The notes: generated from the sequence alone by a model not told the origin. Shown: positions 43,063 through 53,900, counted from the stretch's first letter. The stretch: DNA of 64,000 bases from Acidobacteriota bacterium (GCA_020637335.1 JACJWC010000014.1:101084-165083), one strand, 5' to 3'. Program-made: numbers and translations.

Positions 43063-43688
43063 TGGTTTTTCCTTTAATCACCAACCCACCGGAAAAACTT
43101 TCCGAAAAATCGATCCGCATCATGAGTCTTGGTCTGATCGTGGGTTCGAGCTTGTGCATTGGATTGGCTCCTGCTCTCATGCCTGCTGGCTATTCGCCAC
43201 AAAGTCACTACATCAGCGAGTCAGCGGCCCAGGCGCTTCACGGTGCTTGGTTGGCTCGGCTCGGATTTCTGCTGTTCGGGTTTGGCGCTTTGCTTACCTG
43301 TCACCTGCATTATCGTGACTGGTCTGCTTGGGTGATTTGGATGATCCGGATCTTTGGGGTTTGCCTCATTGCAACTGCAGCTTTTTCCCACAAACCCTGG
43401 CTTGAAAACGTTCAAGCGGACCCTTTTGAAGATTTTTTGCATTCATTGACAGCGACAACCATGGGTTTTGCTTTTTGCTTTGCGCTTGTCGGGTTTTGGT
43501 TTGTAAAACGTCCCCTAGCCCATCGTGTTTTTGATGCCGTGGTTGGGGTTCTTTCCCTGTTGTTGCCTGTGGCTGGAGGTTTATTTCCTGCATGGGCCGG
43601 GGCTGGGCAGCGGGTGATGTTTGCGGCCGCTTATGTTTGGTTTGCTTGGGAAATCCTTTCCCGAAAGCGCCAAAAACAAGCTGCTTAG
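43062..43688 (+). CDS. DUF998-family membrane protein
   Basis: A 208-aa integral membrane protein with six predicted TMs. The motif YSPQSHYISESAAQALHGAW near residue 44-63 is the conserved loop of DUF998 proteins, whose function is unknown. It overlaps the TfoX-like gene by one base (TAATG) and the convergent small membrane protein gene by 4 nt. Confidence 0.78.
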   Translation: MVFPLITNPPEKLSEKSIRIMSLGLIVGSSLCIGLAPALMPAGYSPQSHYISESAAQALHGAWLARLGFLLFGFGALLTCHLHYRDWSAWVIWMIRIFGVCLIATAAFSHKPWLENVQADPFEDFLHSLTATTMGFAFCFALVGFWFVKRPLAHRVFDAVVGVLSLLLPVAGGLFPAWAGAGQRVMFAAAYVWFAWEILSRKRQKQAA

Positions 43689-43921
43689 TCAGCTTTTTCG
43701 GCTGCCTTTTCCAGGTATTCCACCCCTTCAAACAGCTCAGGTAAAACTTTCAAGACTTGGGTCAAACCGAACAGAATTATTCCGTGATGAACACCAATTT
43801 CGCTGTAACCACCCGGATGTTGTTTGAGGTCCAGAGCTTCCATCGTCCCACTAATGATTAAAACCAGCGATACCGCCAAATTCAACCAAGGGTTACTGAC
43901 AATTTTCCTGAGCATGCGCAT
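43685..43921 (-). CDS. Small membrane protein of unknown function
   Basis: A 78-aa protein with one clear TM (about 11-29, LNLAVSLVLIISGTMEAL) and a second amphipathic or hydrophobic helix (about 45-62), ending in a charged tail. ATG 43921 is preceded by AGGAGG at 5 nt, a strong site that supports the gene. A longer frame reaching 44125 would overlap the rlmKL start and is not preferred. I do not recognise the family. Confidence 0.72.
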   Translation of the reverse strand: MRMLRKIVSNPWLNLAVSLVLIISGTMEALDLKQHPGGYSEIGVHHGIILFGLTQVLKVLPELFEGVEYLEKAAEKAD

Positions 43922-44049
43922 ATCGCCTCCTGTGCCTGTAGTTTGCCTGAGGATTGCCCTGCGGTAAATGCCCGCTTTAGCCGGCGTTGCCTGATTTGGT
44001 TGGACCCTTAAGGCCACAACCGATAAGATGGTCGTTTGGGAAGGTGGAT

Positions 44050-46179
44050 ATGCCTCAATATTTTGCGGTTTGTGCCCAGGGTGCCGAGAGTTTACTGGCT
44101 GATGAGTTAACCCAATTGGGTGCACTTTCGGTTAAACAGACCCAAAACGGTGTCTTCTTTAAGGCAGAATGGGCCCAAGTCTGGCACGTTGTGCTGTGGA
44201 CGCGTCTTGCGCATCGCGTCCTGTATCTCATTCACACAGCTCGTGCCGTGAATCGCGATCAGCTTTACCGCGCCAATTTTGAGATTGAATGGCCCAAATG
44301 GTTGGCCCAAGATGCACCAATTCGCGTTTTCTCAACCTTAAAACACTGTGCCTTCCAAAACAGCTTGTTTACCAGCCAAGTGGTTAAAGATGGAGTGGTC
44401 GATCGCTTTAAGCGCGATACAGGCGAACGCCCCTCTGTGGGTCAGGACGGCGACTTTGTGGGTATCCATGTGCATATCCAGGAGGATCAGGCCCAAATTT
44501 CTATCGAGTTGGGTGGTAATCTACAGAAACGCGGTTACCGTGACCACGGTGGGCCAGCACCGATCAAGGAATCGCTGGCTGTCCTTCTGCTCTTGCGTGC
44601 GGGCTGGCCTGAAACGGGCGCATTCCTTATGGACCCGTGTTGTGGCTCTGGAACTTTTTTAATCGAAGGCGCCTGGATGGCCTTGGATCGTGCGCCCGGC
44701 CTGAATCTGGATCAACGCATTCTCGGCTACTTGAAGGTTTTTGATGCCGACCTTTGGCAAGCCGAGTTGCAAAAGGCACGCGATCGCTACGCGCTTGCTT
44801 GCCAAAAACGCGATGAACCCTTCCTGATCGGTCGAGACATCGATATTCGGGCGATTCACGCCACCCGCAAACACGCACGTGCCGCGGGGGTTGATAAATG
44901 GATGGATCTCGCCCAGGCCGATTTGACCACAGATTTGACCCGTCCAGCTGCGAGCCGAGTCGTTGTAGTCACCAATCCGCCTTACGGATCGCGAATGGGT
45001 GAAAAGCCCGAAAACTTAGCCTTATACGCCCAACTTGGTCGCGGTTTGGCGGGTTGGTCTGGTGGCTGGCGCATGGGCCTTTTAACCGAGGATGCTGGCC
45101 TGGCACAAGCAACCCGATTACGGGCTGCGCGCAAGTGGAAAGTCATGAATGGTCCGCTGGAATGCCAATTTTTCTTGTTTGAATCCAAACCAGATTCAAA
45201 CGAGACTGCAGCCACGCCCGCAGCCACCCATACCGCTGAGAAGAATTTGGCTTTGGAAGCCTTTTGCAACCGCTTGCGCAAAAATGAAAAAGTCCGTCGA
45301 AAATGGGCTCAAAAACATCAGTTGGAAGCTTATCGCATCTACGATGCCGATCTACCGGATTACAACGTCGCCATCGACCGCTATGGACCCTACGTGGTGG
45401 TGGCCGAATACCAGGCTCCTGCTGAAATGGATGCAGCGAAAACCCAACGCCGCCTGAATGATGTCCTACTGCACGCGCCGGATTTGTTGGCTGTTGAGGC
45501 GAGTCAAGTCGTTTTGAAAACGCGCAAGCGTCAGCGGGGGCGTGACCAATACGAACGGGTCGCGGCTCGCAACGAACGGTTGCAGGTACAGGAAGGATCT
45601 GCCCGGTTCTGGGTCAACCTTTGGGATTTTTTGGATACCGGCCTTTTCTTGGACAGTCGCGGCGCACGTCAATGGCTGGCCGAACGTGCCTCCGGACGCG
45701 CCTTGCTCAATCTTTTTTGTTATACGGGAACGGCAACGGTGGTTCCTGCACTTGCTGGTTTAGCGCGAAGCGTTTCCGTTGATCTTTCGCGTACCTATCT
45801 GGATTGGGCCCAGGACAATTTCACTCTTAACGGATTGAACCGGAACCATGTGCTCCTTCGCGATGATGTACTGCAGTATTTGGACGCCGAAACGGAAAAA
45901 TTTGACCTGATTTATTTGGATCCGCCTACATTCTCCAACTCCAAATCCATGTCCGATACCTTGGACATTCAACGCGATCACCCCAACTTAATTGATTTAT
46001 GCCTCAAGCGGCTCAAACCGGGTGGAAGTCTTTTATTCCTGACCAACTTCACCAAATTCAAATGGGCCTGGCCAGAACGCGAACCTTATCGCGTAGAGGA
46101 ACTGACGCAAAAACTGGTGCCTGAGGACTTTAAACGCCAGCCCAAAAGCTGCGCCTTTGCCATCCATCACCGCGTGTAG
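44050..46179 (+). CDS. rlmKL: 23S rRNA methyltransferase RlmK/RlmL fusion
   Basis: A 709-aa two-enzyme fusion. An N-terminal THUMP domain (about 45-155) and the RlmL part with TNPPYGSRMG (near 308) methylate N2 of G2445; the C-terminal RlmK part with YLDPPTFSNSKSM (near 623) makes m7G2069, using E. coli numbering. Length is close to E. coli RlmL (702 aa). ATG 44050 has GGAAGGTGG upstream and begins with the conserved YFAVCAQGAE segment. A Thr/Ala/Pro linker (about 375-400) joins the halves. Confidence 0.95.
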   Translation: MPQYFAVCAQGAESLLADELTQLGALSVKQTQNGVFFKAEWAQVWHVVLWTRLAHRVLYLIHTARAVNRDQLYRANFEIEWPKWLAQDAPIRVFSTLKHCAFQNSLFTSQVVKDGVVDRFKRDTGERPSVGQDGDFVGIHVHIQEDQAQISIELGGNLQKRGYRDHGGPAPIKESLAVLLLLRAGWPETGAFLMDPCCGSGTFLIEGAWMALDRAPGLNLDQRILGYLKVFDADLWQAELQKARDRYALACQKRDEPFLIGRDIDIRAIHATRKHARAAGVDKWMDLAQADLTTDLTRPAASRVVVVTNPPYGSRMGEKPENLALYAQLGRGLAGWSGGWRMGLLTEDAGLAQATRLRAARKWKVMNGPLECQFFLFESKPDSNETAATPAATHTAEKNLALEAFCNRLRKNEKVRRKWAQKHQLEAYRIYDADLPDYNVAIDRYGPYVVVAEYQAPAEMDAAKTQRRLNDVLLHAPDLLAVEASQVVLKTRKRQRGRDQYERVAARNERLQVQEGSARFWVNLWDFLDTGLFLDSRGARQWLAERASGRALLNLFCYTGTATVVPALAGLARSVSVDLSRTYLDWAQDNFTLNGLNRNHVLLRDDVLQYLDAETEKFDLIYLDPPTFSNSKSMSDTLDIQRDHPNLIDLCLKRLKPGGSLLFLTNFTKFKWAWPEREPYRVEELTQKLVPEDFKRQPKSCAFAIHHRV

Positions 46180-49115
46180 GCGCTCGGTTTCTGCAGGAAA
46201 ATAAAGGACGATTCAAGGCCGGAAACGGAATCACCACTGCGTTTCACTTCATCCAGGCGTTCCAGGATTTCTGGGGTTGGCATAAATCCAACCGTCTGGT
46301 TTCGGCCTCGGCGTTTAGCCTGATACAGGGCTAAATCGGCCAAATGAACAATATCTGTCCAGTAGTATTCGTTGGGGTTCCAGTCGGTGGGGAAATGGCA
46401 ATAGCCTAGCGAAATGGTTAGCTGGACCGGTTGTTCCAAATCGACCGGAATCCGGGTCGACTCCACCTTGAGGCGCAGCCGTTCGGACAATTCTCCGATT
46501 TTTTCGGGATAAACCGAACGCAGGAGAATGAGGAACTCTTCCCCGCCCCAGCGCACCAGAACATCTGATTCGCGGACCATGGGTCGGATCATGTGGGTAA
46601 TTGCGCGCAGCACCTTGTCGCCAACGGCGTGGGTATAGGCGTCATTGATCATTTTGAAGTAATCCAGATCGAACATGATGAAACCCAAGGTTTCTTTTCG
46701 ATTGGTGGCCGATTCTTGGGAATCGAAAAACGTGCGTTTCAGATTGGCGTATTCGGTTTCCATGATCAAGTCGAGGTAATGGCGATTATTGGTTTGGGTG
46801 AGTTGATCGCGCAGGGCCAAGCGCTCTAACTCGGCATTGGACCGGGCGAGCTCGTGGGTGCGTTCGCGAACTTTGGCTTCTAGCGCACGGGCTTGTAATT
46901 TAAATGCATGCCAGCGCGCCCAAAGAATACCCAAAACGGCAGCCAGGACCAAGCCAAAGAACCACAGCGACTTATAGAAGGGCGGAATGATCTCAATCGG
47001 CACTTCTGCGGTATAGGTGCTCCAAACGCCATCGCCATTGCGCGCCTTTACTTTGAAGGTGTAGGTCCCTGGGGGAAGGGCAGCGTAGGATGCATTTTGG
47101 TGGGTGGTTTGAATCCAGTCGGGATCCATCCCCTCTAATTTGTAGGCGTATAACAAATTATTAGATTGGACAAAAGATATTCCCGTGAAATTGAATTCCA
47201 GGTAATTCTCATTGCTGGCCAATCGGCTCAACTGGTCCAGGTTGCGCTCTTGGCCCAGAACCGTAACGCTGTTCAGGTTGATATAGGGCGGGGTCAAAGT
47301 AGGGCTTTTTTCTAAGTTGCGAAACACGGTAACCCCATTGGGGGTGCCAAACCATAAATTGCCCGCTTGGTCTTTGATTGCGGCGCGTGGATTGATCTCA
47401 TTGGAAGCCAGTCCGTCTCGAAAACTAAACGCGGTAAATTGGCCATTTCGGAAACGGTTTAAACCATTGTTGGTGCCAACCCATAGAACATTGGGTTCGC
47501 CTTCCACCATGGCATAACAAATGGGTGCGGATAGACCATCAATTGTCGAATAGGTCGTAATTCGATCATTCTCCACCAAGCAAAGACCACGTGGGGTTGC
47601 GACCCAAATTCGGTTGGCCGATTGGACGTAAATATCGTTGATAAAGTCATCCAATAAACCGTCGTGTGCGGTGAGAATCCGCTCGACCAAACCGTCTTTA
47701 AAATAGACCAATCCGCGTGCCGTCCCCACCAACAGGGACGCGCGTTCAGGATAATCTGCGACCACCTCAATGCGATTGTGGGGGAATCCATTTACGGAAT
47801 TTAAGGCAACTATTTGCCCCTTATTCCAAATTCCCAGGCCTTCCAAAGTAGCGATGTAGATATTCCCATCCTGGCTTGGCTCGATACAGTAGACGGTATT
47901 GTGCGGTAAACCGTCCTGTTCCCGAATAGGGCTGAATTGGCCTTTGTCGTAAATAGATATCCCGCGCAGGGTGCCAATCCAGATACGTCCCTCATGGTCC
48001 TGATTGAGACAGAGGATTTTGTCATCAACCAACCCATCCTTCTCATCATAAAGGGTGAACGTCCCATTTTCCAATTTGGTGATACCGCCACCATTGGTGC
48101 CTAACCAAATGGCGCCTGATCGATCTTGAAAAATGGCATTGACGTTGGGATACGGAAAGCCGTTTTGTGTGGTGTAGTTGCGAAACCGCGTTGTGCCCAA
48201 GCGACAAACTCCGCCACCATAAGTTCCAAACCAGGTGTTGCCCTCGTGATCGACTAGGATGCATTGCACGCCATCGGTTGGCATGCCTTCCTCAATTGAA
48301 AAGTTTTCTGTGCTGTCGCCACTTAATCGCACGGCACCCCGCCGCGAAGTGCCAAACCACATATTGCCCTGGCGATCGCGCTCGATATCGGTGCAGGCCG
48401 TGCGCAGGGGTCTATCGCCTACGAGGTATTCCTGAATGGTATTGTCCTTGTACAAATATGCGCCGTAATTGGTGCCAAACAGGATTGAGCCATCTTCATT
48501 TTCGAAGATGTCGCGCACGGTTTCGTTGTAGTTGTTACGCAAATGGGCCAGACTGTGCCATTGATTATTTTCGTAATAACCTAATCCATCGCCGTAAAAG
48601 CCAACCCATAATCGGCCGTTTTCGGACAAGTGCAGGGCGCGAACCACACCGCTCGTGTAATCGGGTGTTTCGACAAATACAAATCGATTATCTTTGAAAT
48701 AAAAAAGCCCTTGTTGATAGCTACCGCCCCACAATACACCTTGTTTGTCGATGGCCAGGCAGCGCACTTCTTGGGGACCATTGCCATCGCGATCTAAGAC
48801 CGGGTGGAACTGTCGCCCGTCATAGCGGCAAATGCCGCGTTCCGTTGCAAAAAACAGGGTGCCAGAAGCATCTTCAACAACGTCTCGAACCACGTTGTGG
48901 CTCAGACCGTCATCGGTCGAGTAGTTGACAAAGATACGCCCATCGAAGCGGCTAACACCCGCCTGTGTGCCAATCCACAAGTAACCCCTCGAGTCTTGAA
49001 ACAGCGTGTAGACCACGGACTGCGCTAAACCCTCGTTGGTAGAATAAACTGTGAAAGGCCACTTCGCCACTGCACTCGCTGGGAGTAACCACATGAGAAG
49101 GAGCTGGGTAACCAT
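46167..49115 (-). CDS. Two-component-regulator propeller diguanylate cyclase
   Basis: A 982-aa one-protein sensor. A leader (about 1-17) precedes about 14 Reg_prop repeats (to about residue 620; pattern DRSGAIWLGTNGGG) forming two beta-propellers, then a Y_Y_Y domain (about 665-725), one TM (about 738-756), a coiled coil and a GGDEF domain (about 785-945). The active site is GGEEF (near 857) and the inhibitory I-site RESD lies exactly five residues before it, so the cyclase looks active and feedback-controlled. It lacks histidine-kinase and receiver domains. A periplasmic signal is probably turned directly into c-di-GMP. The 3' end overlaps rlmKL by 13 nt. Confidence 0.93.
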   Translation of the reverse strand: MVTQLLLMWLLPASAVAKWPFTVYSTNEGLAQSVVYTLFQDSRGYLWIGTQAGVSRFDGRIFVNYSTDDGLSHNVVRDVVEDASGTLFFATERGICRYDGRQFHPVLDRDGNGPQEVRCLAIDKQGVLWGGSYQQGLFYFKDNRFVFVETPDYTSGVVRALHLSENGRLWVGFYGDGLGYYENNQWHSLAHLRNNYNETVRDIFENEDGSILFGTNYGAYLYKDNTIQEYLVGDRPLRTACTDIERDRQGNMWFGTSRRGAVRLSGDSTENFSIEEGMPTDGVQCILVDHEGNTWFGTYGGGVCRLGTTRFRNYTTQNGFPYPNVNAIFQDRSGAIWLGTNGGGITKLENGTFTLYDEKDGLVDDKILCLNQDHEGRIWIGTLRGISIYDKGQFSPIREQDGLPHNTVYCIEPSQDGNIYIATLEGLGIWNKGQIVALNSVNGFPHNRIEVVADYPERASLLVGTARGLVYFKDGLVERILTAHDGLLDDFINDIYVQSANRIWVATPRGLCLVENDRITTYSTIDGLSAPICYAMVEGEPNVLWVGTNNGLNRFRNGQFTAFSFRDGLASNEINPRAAIKDQAGNLWFGTPNGVTVFRNLEKSPTLTPPYINLNSVTVLGQERNLDQLSRLASNENYLEFNFTGISFVQSNNLLYAYKLEGMDPDWIQTTHQNASYAALPPGTYTFKVKARNGDGVWSTYTAEVPIEIIPPFYKSLWFFGLVLAAVLGILWARWHAFKLQARALEAKVRERTHELARSNAELERLALRDQLTQTNNRHYLDLIMETEYANLKRTFFDSQESATNRKETLGFIMFDLDYFKMINDAYTHAVGDKVLRAITHMIRPMVRESDVLVRWGGEEFLILLRSVYPEKIGELSERLRLKVESTRIPVDLEQPVQLTISLGYCHFPTDWNPNEYYWTDIVHLADLALYQAKRRGRNQTVGFMPTPEILERLDEVKRSGDSVSGLESSFIFLQKPSAYTR

Positions 49116-49180
49116 ACAGCCCCCAATAGGGATTCATTGGCTGAAGTATAGCACCGGATTGCTGAATTCGCTTGTGGGCA

Positions 49181-50110
49181 TTAGGCTTTTAGTTTCGGGT
49201 TTTTTTGCTTGAGGTGAACAATGTTGCGCAGGAATCCCGCTAGTTTGGTTCGTTTTATGGGTGAACGGCGAAACCATTCGGCAAATTGAATGGCGTCTGC
49301 TCCGGCCAGTTGTTCTTCAGTTAATTGGGCATAAACGGGACGGGGCTCAAATTCGGATCGTTCGGGTTCCGTGGCAAATTTCTGAGGCCAAGGGCAAACC
49401 TCCTGGCAGATATCGCAGCCAAATAACCAGTTATCAAAAGGCAGGTTGGGAAGAGGTCCGCGGTGTTCGATGGTGAGATAACTGATACACCGTTTAGAAT
49501 CAACGGTGCGTTGTTCGGTTATGGCTTCAGTGGGACAGGCATCGATACAGGCTCGGCAGGTTCCGCAAAAATCGCGGTGGGGTTCGCCATAAGGCACTTT
49601 CAGGTCGGTTATGATGCCGGCTAGAAAGAGGTAGGATCCATCTTTGCGGCTGATCAAGTTACCGCTGCGCCCGATCCAGCCGAGGCCAGCCTGTTGGGCC
49701 CAGTAGCGTTCGAGTAGCGGACCCGTGTCCACATAAACCCGGTAGTTCGCGCCGAGCGGTTGGAGGTGTTCTGTGCAGAAGCCCATTAACGCGTCCTTGA
49801 GGATTTCGTGGTAATCGGAACCCGCCGCATAACGGGCCAGCTTAAACGGTCCGAGTTGGACGGGCTTTGGCCAATAAGCTGCCGTCAGCATGATGACACT
49901 TTGTGCGCCTTCCACGACTAAGCGCGGGTCCAGGCGTTTGTCCAAATTCCGTTCAAACCAAGCCATATCGGCATGGTGACTCTGGGCCAGCCATTGGCGT
50001 ACTGTCTCGCCACATTGCGCGCGCGCTGCTGGCGCGGCAGCCATCGCGCGAAATCCCCGGGCGCGGATCGCCGCTTGCCATTTTTGCCATGTTGCATCGG
50101 CCAGGATCAT
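49181..50110 (-). CDS. queG: Epoxyqueuosine reductase QueG
   Basis: A 309-aa cobalamin-dependent iron-sulfur enzyme that reduces epoxyqueuosine to queuosine in tRNA, the final step of the pathway. Two 4Fe-4S clusters are visible as CGTCRACIDACP and CDICQEVCPW. The upstream GLGWIGRSGNLIS segment and RYAAGSDYHEILK are QueG signatures. At 309 aa it is shorter than E. coli QueG (379), lacking the C-terminal HEAT extension. It starts 1 nt after the stop of the 71-aa gene and is the last gene of the TPR operon. Tgt is at 7292-8407. Confidence 0.94.
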   Translation of the reverse strand: MILADATWQKWQAAIRARGFRAMAAAPAARAQCGETVRQWLAQSHHADMAWFERNLDKRLDPRLVVEGAQSVIMLTAAYWPKPVQLGPFKLARYAAGSDYHEILKDALMGFCTEHLQPLGANYRVYVDTGPLLERYWAQQAGLGWIGRSGNLISRKDGSYLFLAGIITDLKVPYGEPHRDFCGTCRACIDACPTEAITEQRTVDSKRCISYLTIEHRGPLPNLPFDNWLFGCDICQEVCPWPQKFATEPERSEFEPRPVYAQLTEEQLAGADAIQFAEWFRRSPIKRTKLAGFLRNIVHLKQKNPKLKA

Positions 50111-50111
50111 T

Positions 50112-50327
50112 TCATTCCGGATCGCTCATTTCATGGGATCGAACGGTAGCGTTAAGCGCGCTAAAGGTTTCGTCTAACTCCATGGAGTTGGGTGGCGGAT
50201 GGCTTGGGTCGTGGAAATGCGCCAATAACAGACGAATTCGTTCCGACCGTTCGGGCAACAGCTCGCTTTGTTCCAAATCGATCCAGCGCTCCAAAAGGGT
50301 TTGGTACAGATTGGGCAGATTAGTCAT
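50112..50327 (-). CDS. 71-aa protein of unknown function between TPR gene and queG
   Basis: The frame starts at an ATG that overlaps the end of the small TPR gene by 8 nt and ends 1 nt before the queG start, so it sits like a bead in the operon; that spacing is the main support. The protein is mostly helical and charged (RWIDLEQSELLPERSERIRLL), with Asp/Glu/His-rich ends. I do not recognise it. An open frame extends further upstream to 50546 but lies inside the TPR gene. Confidence 0.6.
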   Translation of the reverse strand: MTNLPNLYQTLLERWIDLEQSELLPERSERIRLLLAHFHDPSHPPPNSMELDETFSALNATVRSHEMSDPE

Positions 50328-50991
50328 ATTGGTAATACTCCCGCAGCTTTTGGCGTGCGTCCAGTTGACCGGGATCCAAAAGCAGAACGGTTTGCCACAG
50401 GGATAATGATTTATCGGGCTGGTTGGCCGCTTCGTAGGCAGAAGCCAAGTTGAGCAATACATCAATACGCTGCGGATCCATGCGTTGGGCCTGCTCCAGA
50501 ATTTGGATCGACTTTTCGGGTTGTTGTTCCAAAAGCGCCAGCACACCCTGGTTGTTTAGCATTTCCACCGATTGGTTATCCAAAGAAATCGCACGTGAAA
50601 AGGACTTTAGGGCATCGTCCTGTTTACCCAAATGGGTTTGGACCACCGCCAGGTTATTCCAAATGAGGGCATTCTCAGGATGATGAGAAATGGCTTCATG
50701 CAGGATCTGTTCGGCTTGGTCCAACTGGTTCATATGAAAAAGTTGAACGGCGTAATCATTGAGCTGAATGACCTGATGTGTCGCTCCGGATCCGCCAGCA
50801 GATTCACTTGCACCGCTTTTCTCTAAGGCCGAAATTCGCGATTCCAGGGATTGCAGTGTCTCGACCATTTGTTGCATAAAAGCTTGCAGGCCATGGGTTT
50901 CCACCAGGCGCGTCCACTCTTTCTGCAGAAACTCGCGAATCTGCTGGTTCATTAGGCTATTGCCCATGCCGGGTTCAGGCTGGGTTTCCAT
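50320..50991 (-). CDS. TPR-repeat protein
   Basis: A 223-aa protein with an N-terminal coiled coil (about 35-60, QQMVETLQSLESRISALEK), a Gly/Ser linker, and three to four tetratricopeptide repeats (about 75-215), for example NALIWNNLAVVQTHLGKQDDALKSF read in parts. TPRs bind other proteins. No signal or TM is seen, so it is cytoplasmic. It overlaps the giant TPR gene by 17 nt upstream and the 71-aa gene by 8 nt downstream, indicating coupled synthesis of the set. Confidence 0.85.
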   Translation of the reverse strand: METQPEPGMGNSLMNQQIREFLQKEWTRLVETHGLQAFMQQMVETLQSLESRISALEKSGASESAGGSGATHQVIQLNDYAVQLFHMNQLDQAEQILHEAISHHPENALIWNNLAVVQTHLGKQDDALKSFSRAISLDNQSVEMLNNQGVLALLEQQPEKSIQILEQAQRMDPQRIDVLLNLASAYEAANQPDKSLSLWQTVLLLDPGQLDARQKLREYYQYD

Positions 50992-53900
50992 CTTGAGACC
51001 TCAATTCCAGGATTTCCTCCATGTCCATGGAGCGAACAGTGTTTTTTTTCTGTGCAGCATTAGCACGTGAGAAGAGGCGCTTGGGACGGCCGAATTCGGT
51101 GATGTATTGCTGACTCATCAGGGCAGGTAAGGCGTGACCATTGGTGCGAATGCGCAACGCTTGTTCAAACAGTCCTGCTTCCAAACAGAGCGATCGTTGC
51201 ACTGCAATATCGCCGTCTTCATTGGCGATGCGCATAGCGGCGTAATAGGACTGGCCCATGGCCCGCAGGGCATAAGCTTCCAGCAGGGCACGGTCGGGCT
51301 TGTCCATGAAATTTTTCATTTTAGAGAACCACTGATGAAATTCCGTTTTGCCTTGATCAATTAACCAGATCAGAGCATCAACCGGGACGGGCCCGCCTTG
51401 ATCTTCCCAACGCGCCAGGGCCCACATGCGCAGTTTTCCATAATAACCGCGAACTTCGCGCAACGCTTCGGCAAAGGAAATGCCACAGCGCGCTGCCAGG
51501 CTACGCAGGTCCAACTGCAATCCAGCCTCGCGCAATACGGCAAACGCTTCCAGGGCATAGCTGGCCGAATCAGAGGCTAATATACGCTGATAGACCTGGA
51601 TAGAGTCTTCCATTTTGCCAAAGTGCCAGGAAAGCCAAGCGCATTCGCGCTGGATATCGACCCGCTCGGGAAACCGACCGGCCAAACGGATAAACAGGTT
51701 TAAACTCTGGGCCCGCCCCTCGGGATTTTCAATTTGGGTCAGGGCATCAAAGCAGGGCTCAAACTGCTGGGTTTCCCACAAGATTTTGGCTTTTGCAAGC
51801 GCTGCTCGGTCGCGCAGGTCGCGTTGGCTGCCTGCTTGATTCAGCATTTCTAAGCGCGCCTGTGCCATTTCGGATCCGAGGTCATTTTCTTCATGGACCT
51901 GGATGATCACCTGCCAATTTTGCCAATCGGCCATCAACTGAATGTAGGCCAGAAGCGCTTCGCGATTGTTCTCCTGCGATTTGGTAACACGATAGACCCC
52001 TGCACTCAACGACTGGGCACCCATCAGATCAATTTCTGCAAATTCGCGCAGCAGGTGAACCGCTTCGCTTAAGGCCTTCATCTCGAGTGCGATGCGTATC
52101 ATCAAACCATACAGAGTAATGTTTTTGCTTTTTTCGGGATGTTTGACCAGGTACTTGCGCAGGTATTGGAAAATCTTTTCGCCTGCTTTTGGGTTCTCGC
52201 GCAATAGGTTGCGGAAGGTGTCTACGGCCTTGGGAATTTCGCCTTGGATGAGGTGGAATCGCCCCATTAAGAAACCCGCATGAATATCCTGCGGCATCTT
52301 CATTTTGATCAGGTCGGTGACCTGAATCAGGCTGGTCCGAATTTTGGCATCATTGAGCCGAATCCCACGCAGAATAGAAATGGCCTCATCCACTTTACCG
52401 GCCTCGGTTAGCCAGTAGGCCAAATCGATATAGGTTGCCGGTTCATTTAAAGCATCTGCAAACCGTTTCTGCCATTCGATGATGTTTTCGAGTTGGCCTT
52501 CAGAATGGCGTTCCCACAGGCTGATCAAACGTTTCCATGTGGCTTGGTCGCGGTGTTGCAAAACGAGTTCGAGGACCTGTTCCAAATAATCTTGACGGTT
52601 GGGAAACAGGTGGTTGACCAATTGAGTCTTGTTTTTTTGATAATAGCGTGCGTTACGCGAAGCCTTGCAAAAGAGCGCTACGGCCTTGTCGATTTTTCCA
52701 AGGCCTTCAAAAGCAAAACCCATGAGCTGTTGGATCCCGGGCAGTTCCGATTCGGGTACTTCGCCGGCCAGCAGGCGTTTGCCCAATTCAGCTGCCTCTT
52801 CAAAACGCTCCATGCGGATCAGGATATTGAGGCGCGTTTTGTCCCACAGAATCGGAACGGGGTTGTCCTGGCCCATCTGTTCCAAACAGCTCAGCACAAT
52901 ACGTACATGTTGGGGATACTTTTCGGCCAATTTCTCGGCGGCCTGACTCGCGGCCGTCAGCTCGCCTTGGATCACAAGTGCCTTTACTTCTTCCAGTTCG
53001 GGTCCCAAAACCAATTGTGGATCTGTGGATTCCATTCGGATTTGTACATCGTCAATGGCTGCTGAAATCAGGGTTTCTGTCGAGCCACCAATTTCAGACT
53101 CCAGGTCAGCGTTTTGAATGGGCACCGTTTCCAAGGGAACTTCCTGGGTCGGCGCAGCGCCTTCCATGGGCCGTGTTTTGACGCCTTTCGCCACCAGAAA
53201 CCATAGGTCGCGGGGCTGGATTTGGTCCAAATACTGTTCGACCAGTTGAGCTAAGCGCTCCTCCACAAAGTCAGATTCCTTAGCCAACGCTTCGCAGATA
53301 CTCAGAAATTCATGCGCACAATCGGGGAACTGCTCAAAAACGGTTTGGATCAGTTCCAGGCTACTGTTGAATTTCTTTTCCAGGTACTTGGCGTGTAACA
53401 AGGCCAATAACCACAGGGGCGTCCAATTGACGGTGGGCGCTTTTAGGCTCAAATGTTCGAAGAAATCAGCATCCAACCCCACTTGATCAATAATGAGGTT
53501 TAAGGCGATCAGCGCCGCTCGATCCGACTCCTGGGGCAAAATATCAAACAGGAAACGCGCGGTTTGCACTTCGAATTTGGTTTCCAAATGATCTTCCAAA
53601 AGCATTTGGATGGGCTCGAGAAACTCAGCAATTTCCTTAATCAAGTTCAAGTGGCGCAGAGCTGAAGCCGTCAAATTATTCTGCAGTTGGTAGGAAGCAA
53701 CCAGCAGGTGAAGTTTGGTCAGAATAGGATAGTTTTCCAGAACCAATTCCATCAAAGCGATAATTTCGGGGTGGGGGTCTTCCTGGAATTGCGTTTCCAA
53801 TATGAGCGCCGCTTCTTCCCATGCGCCCTTTTGGATGTAAATTTCCGCAATCCGCAACAGCACCGTTCTGCGTAAGTTGGGATCATCCATGGCAACCATG

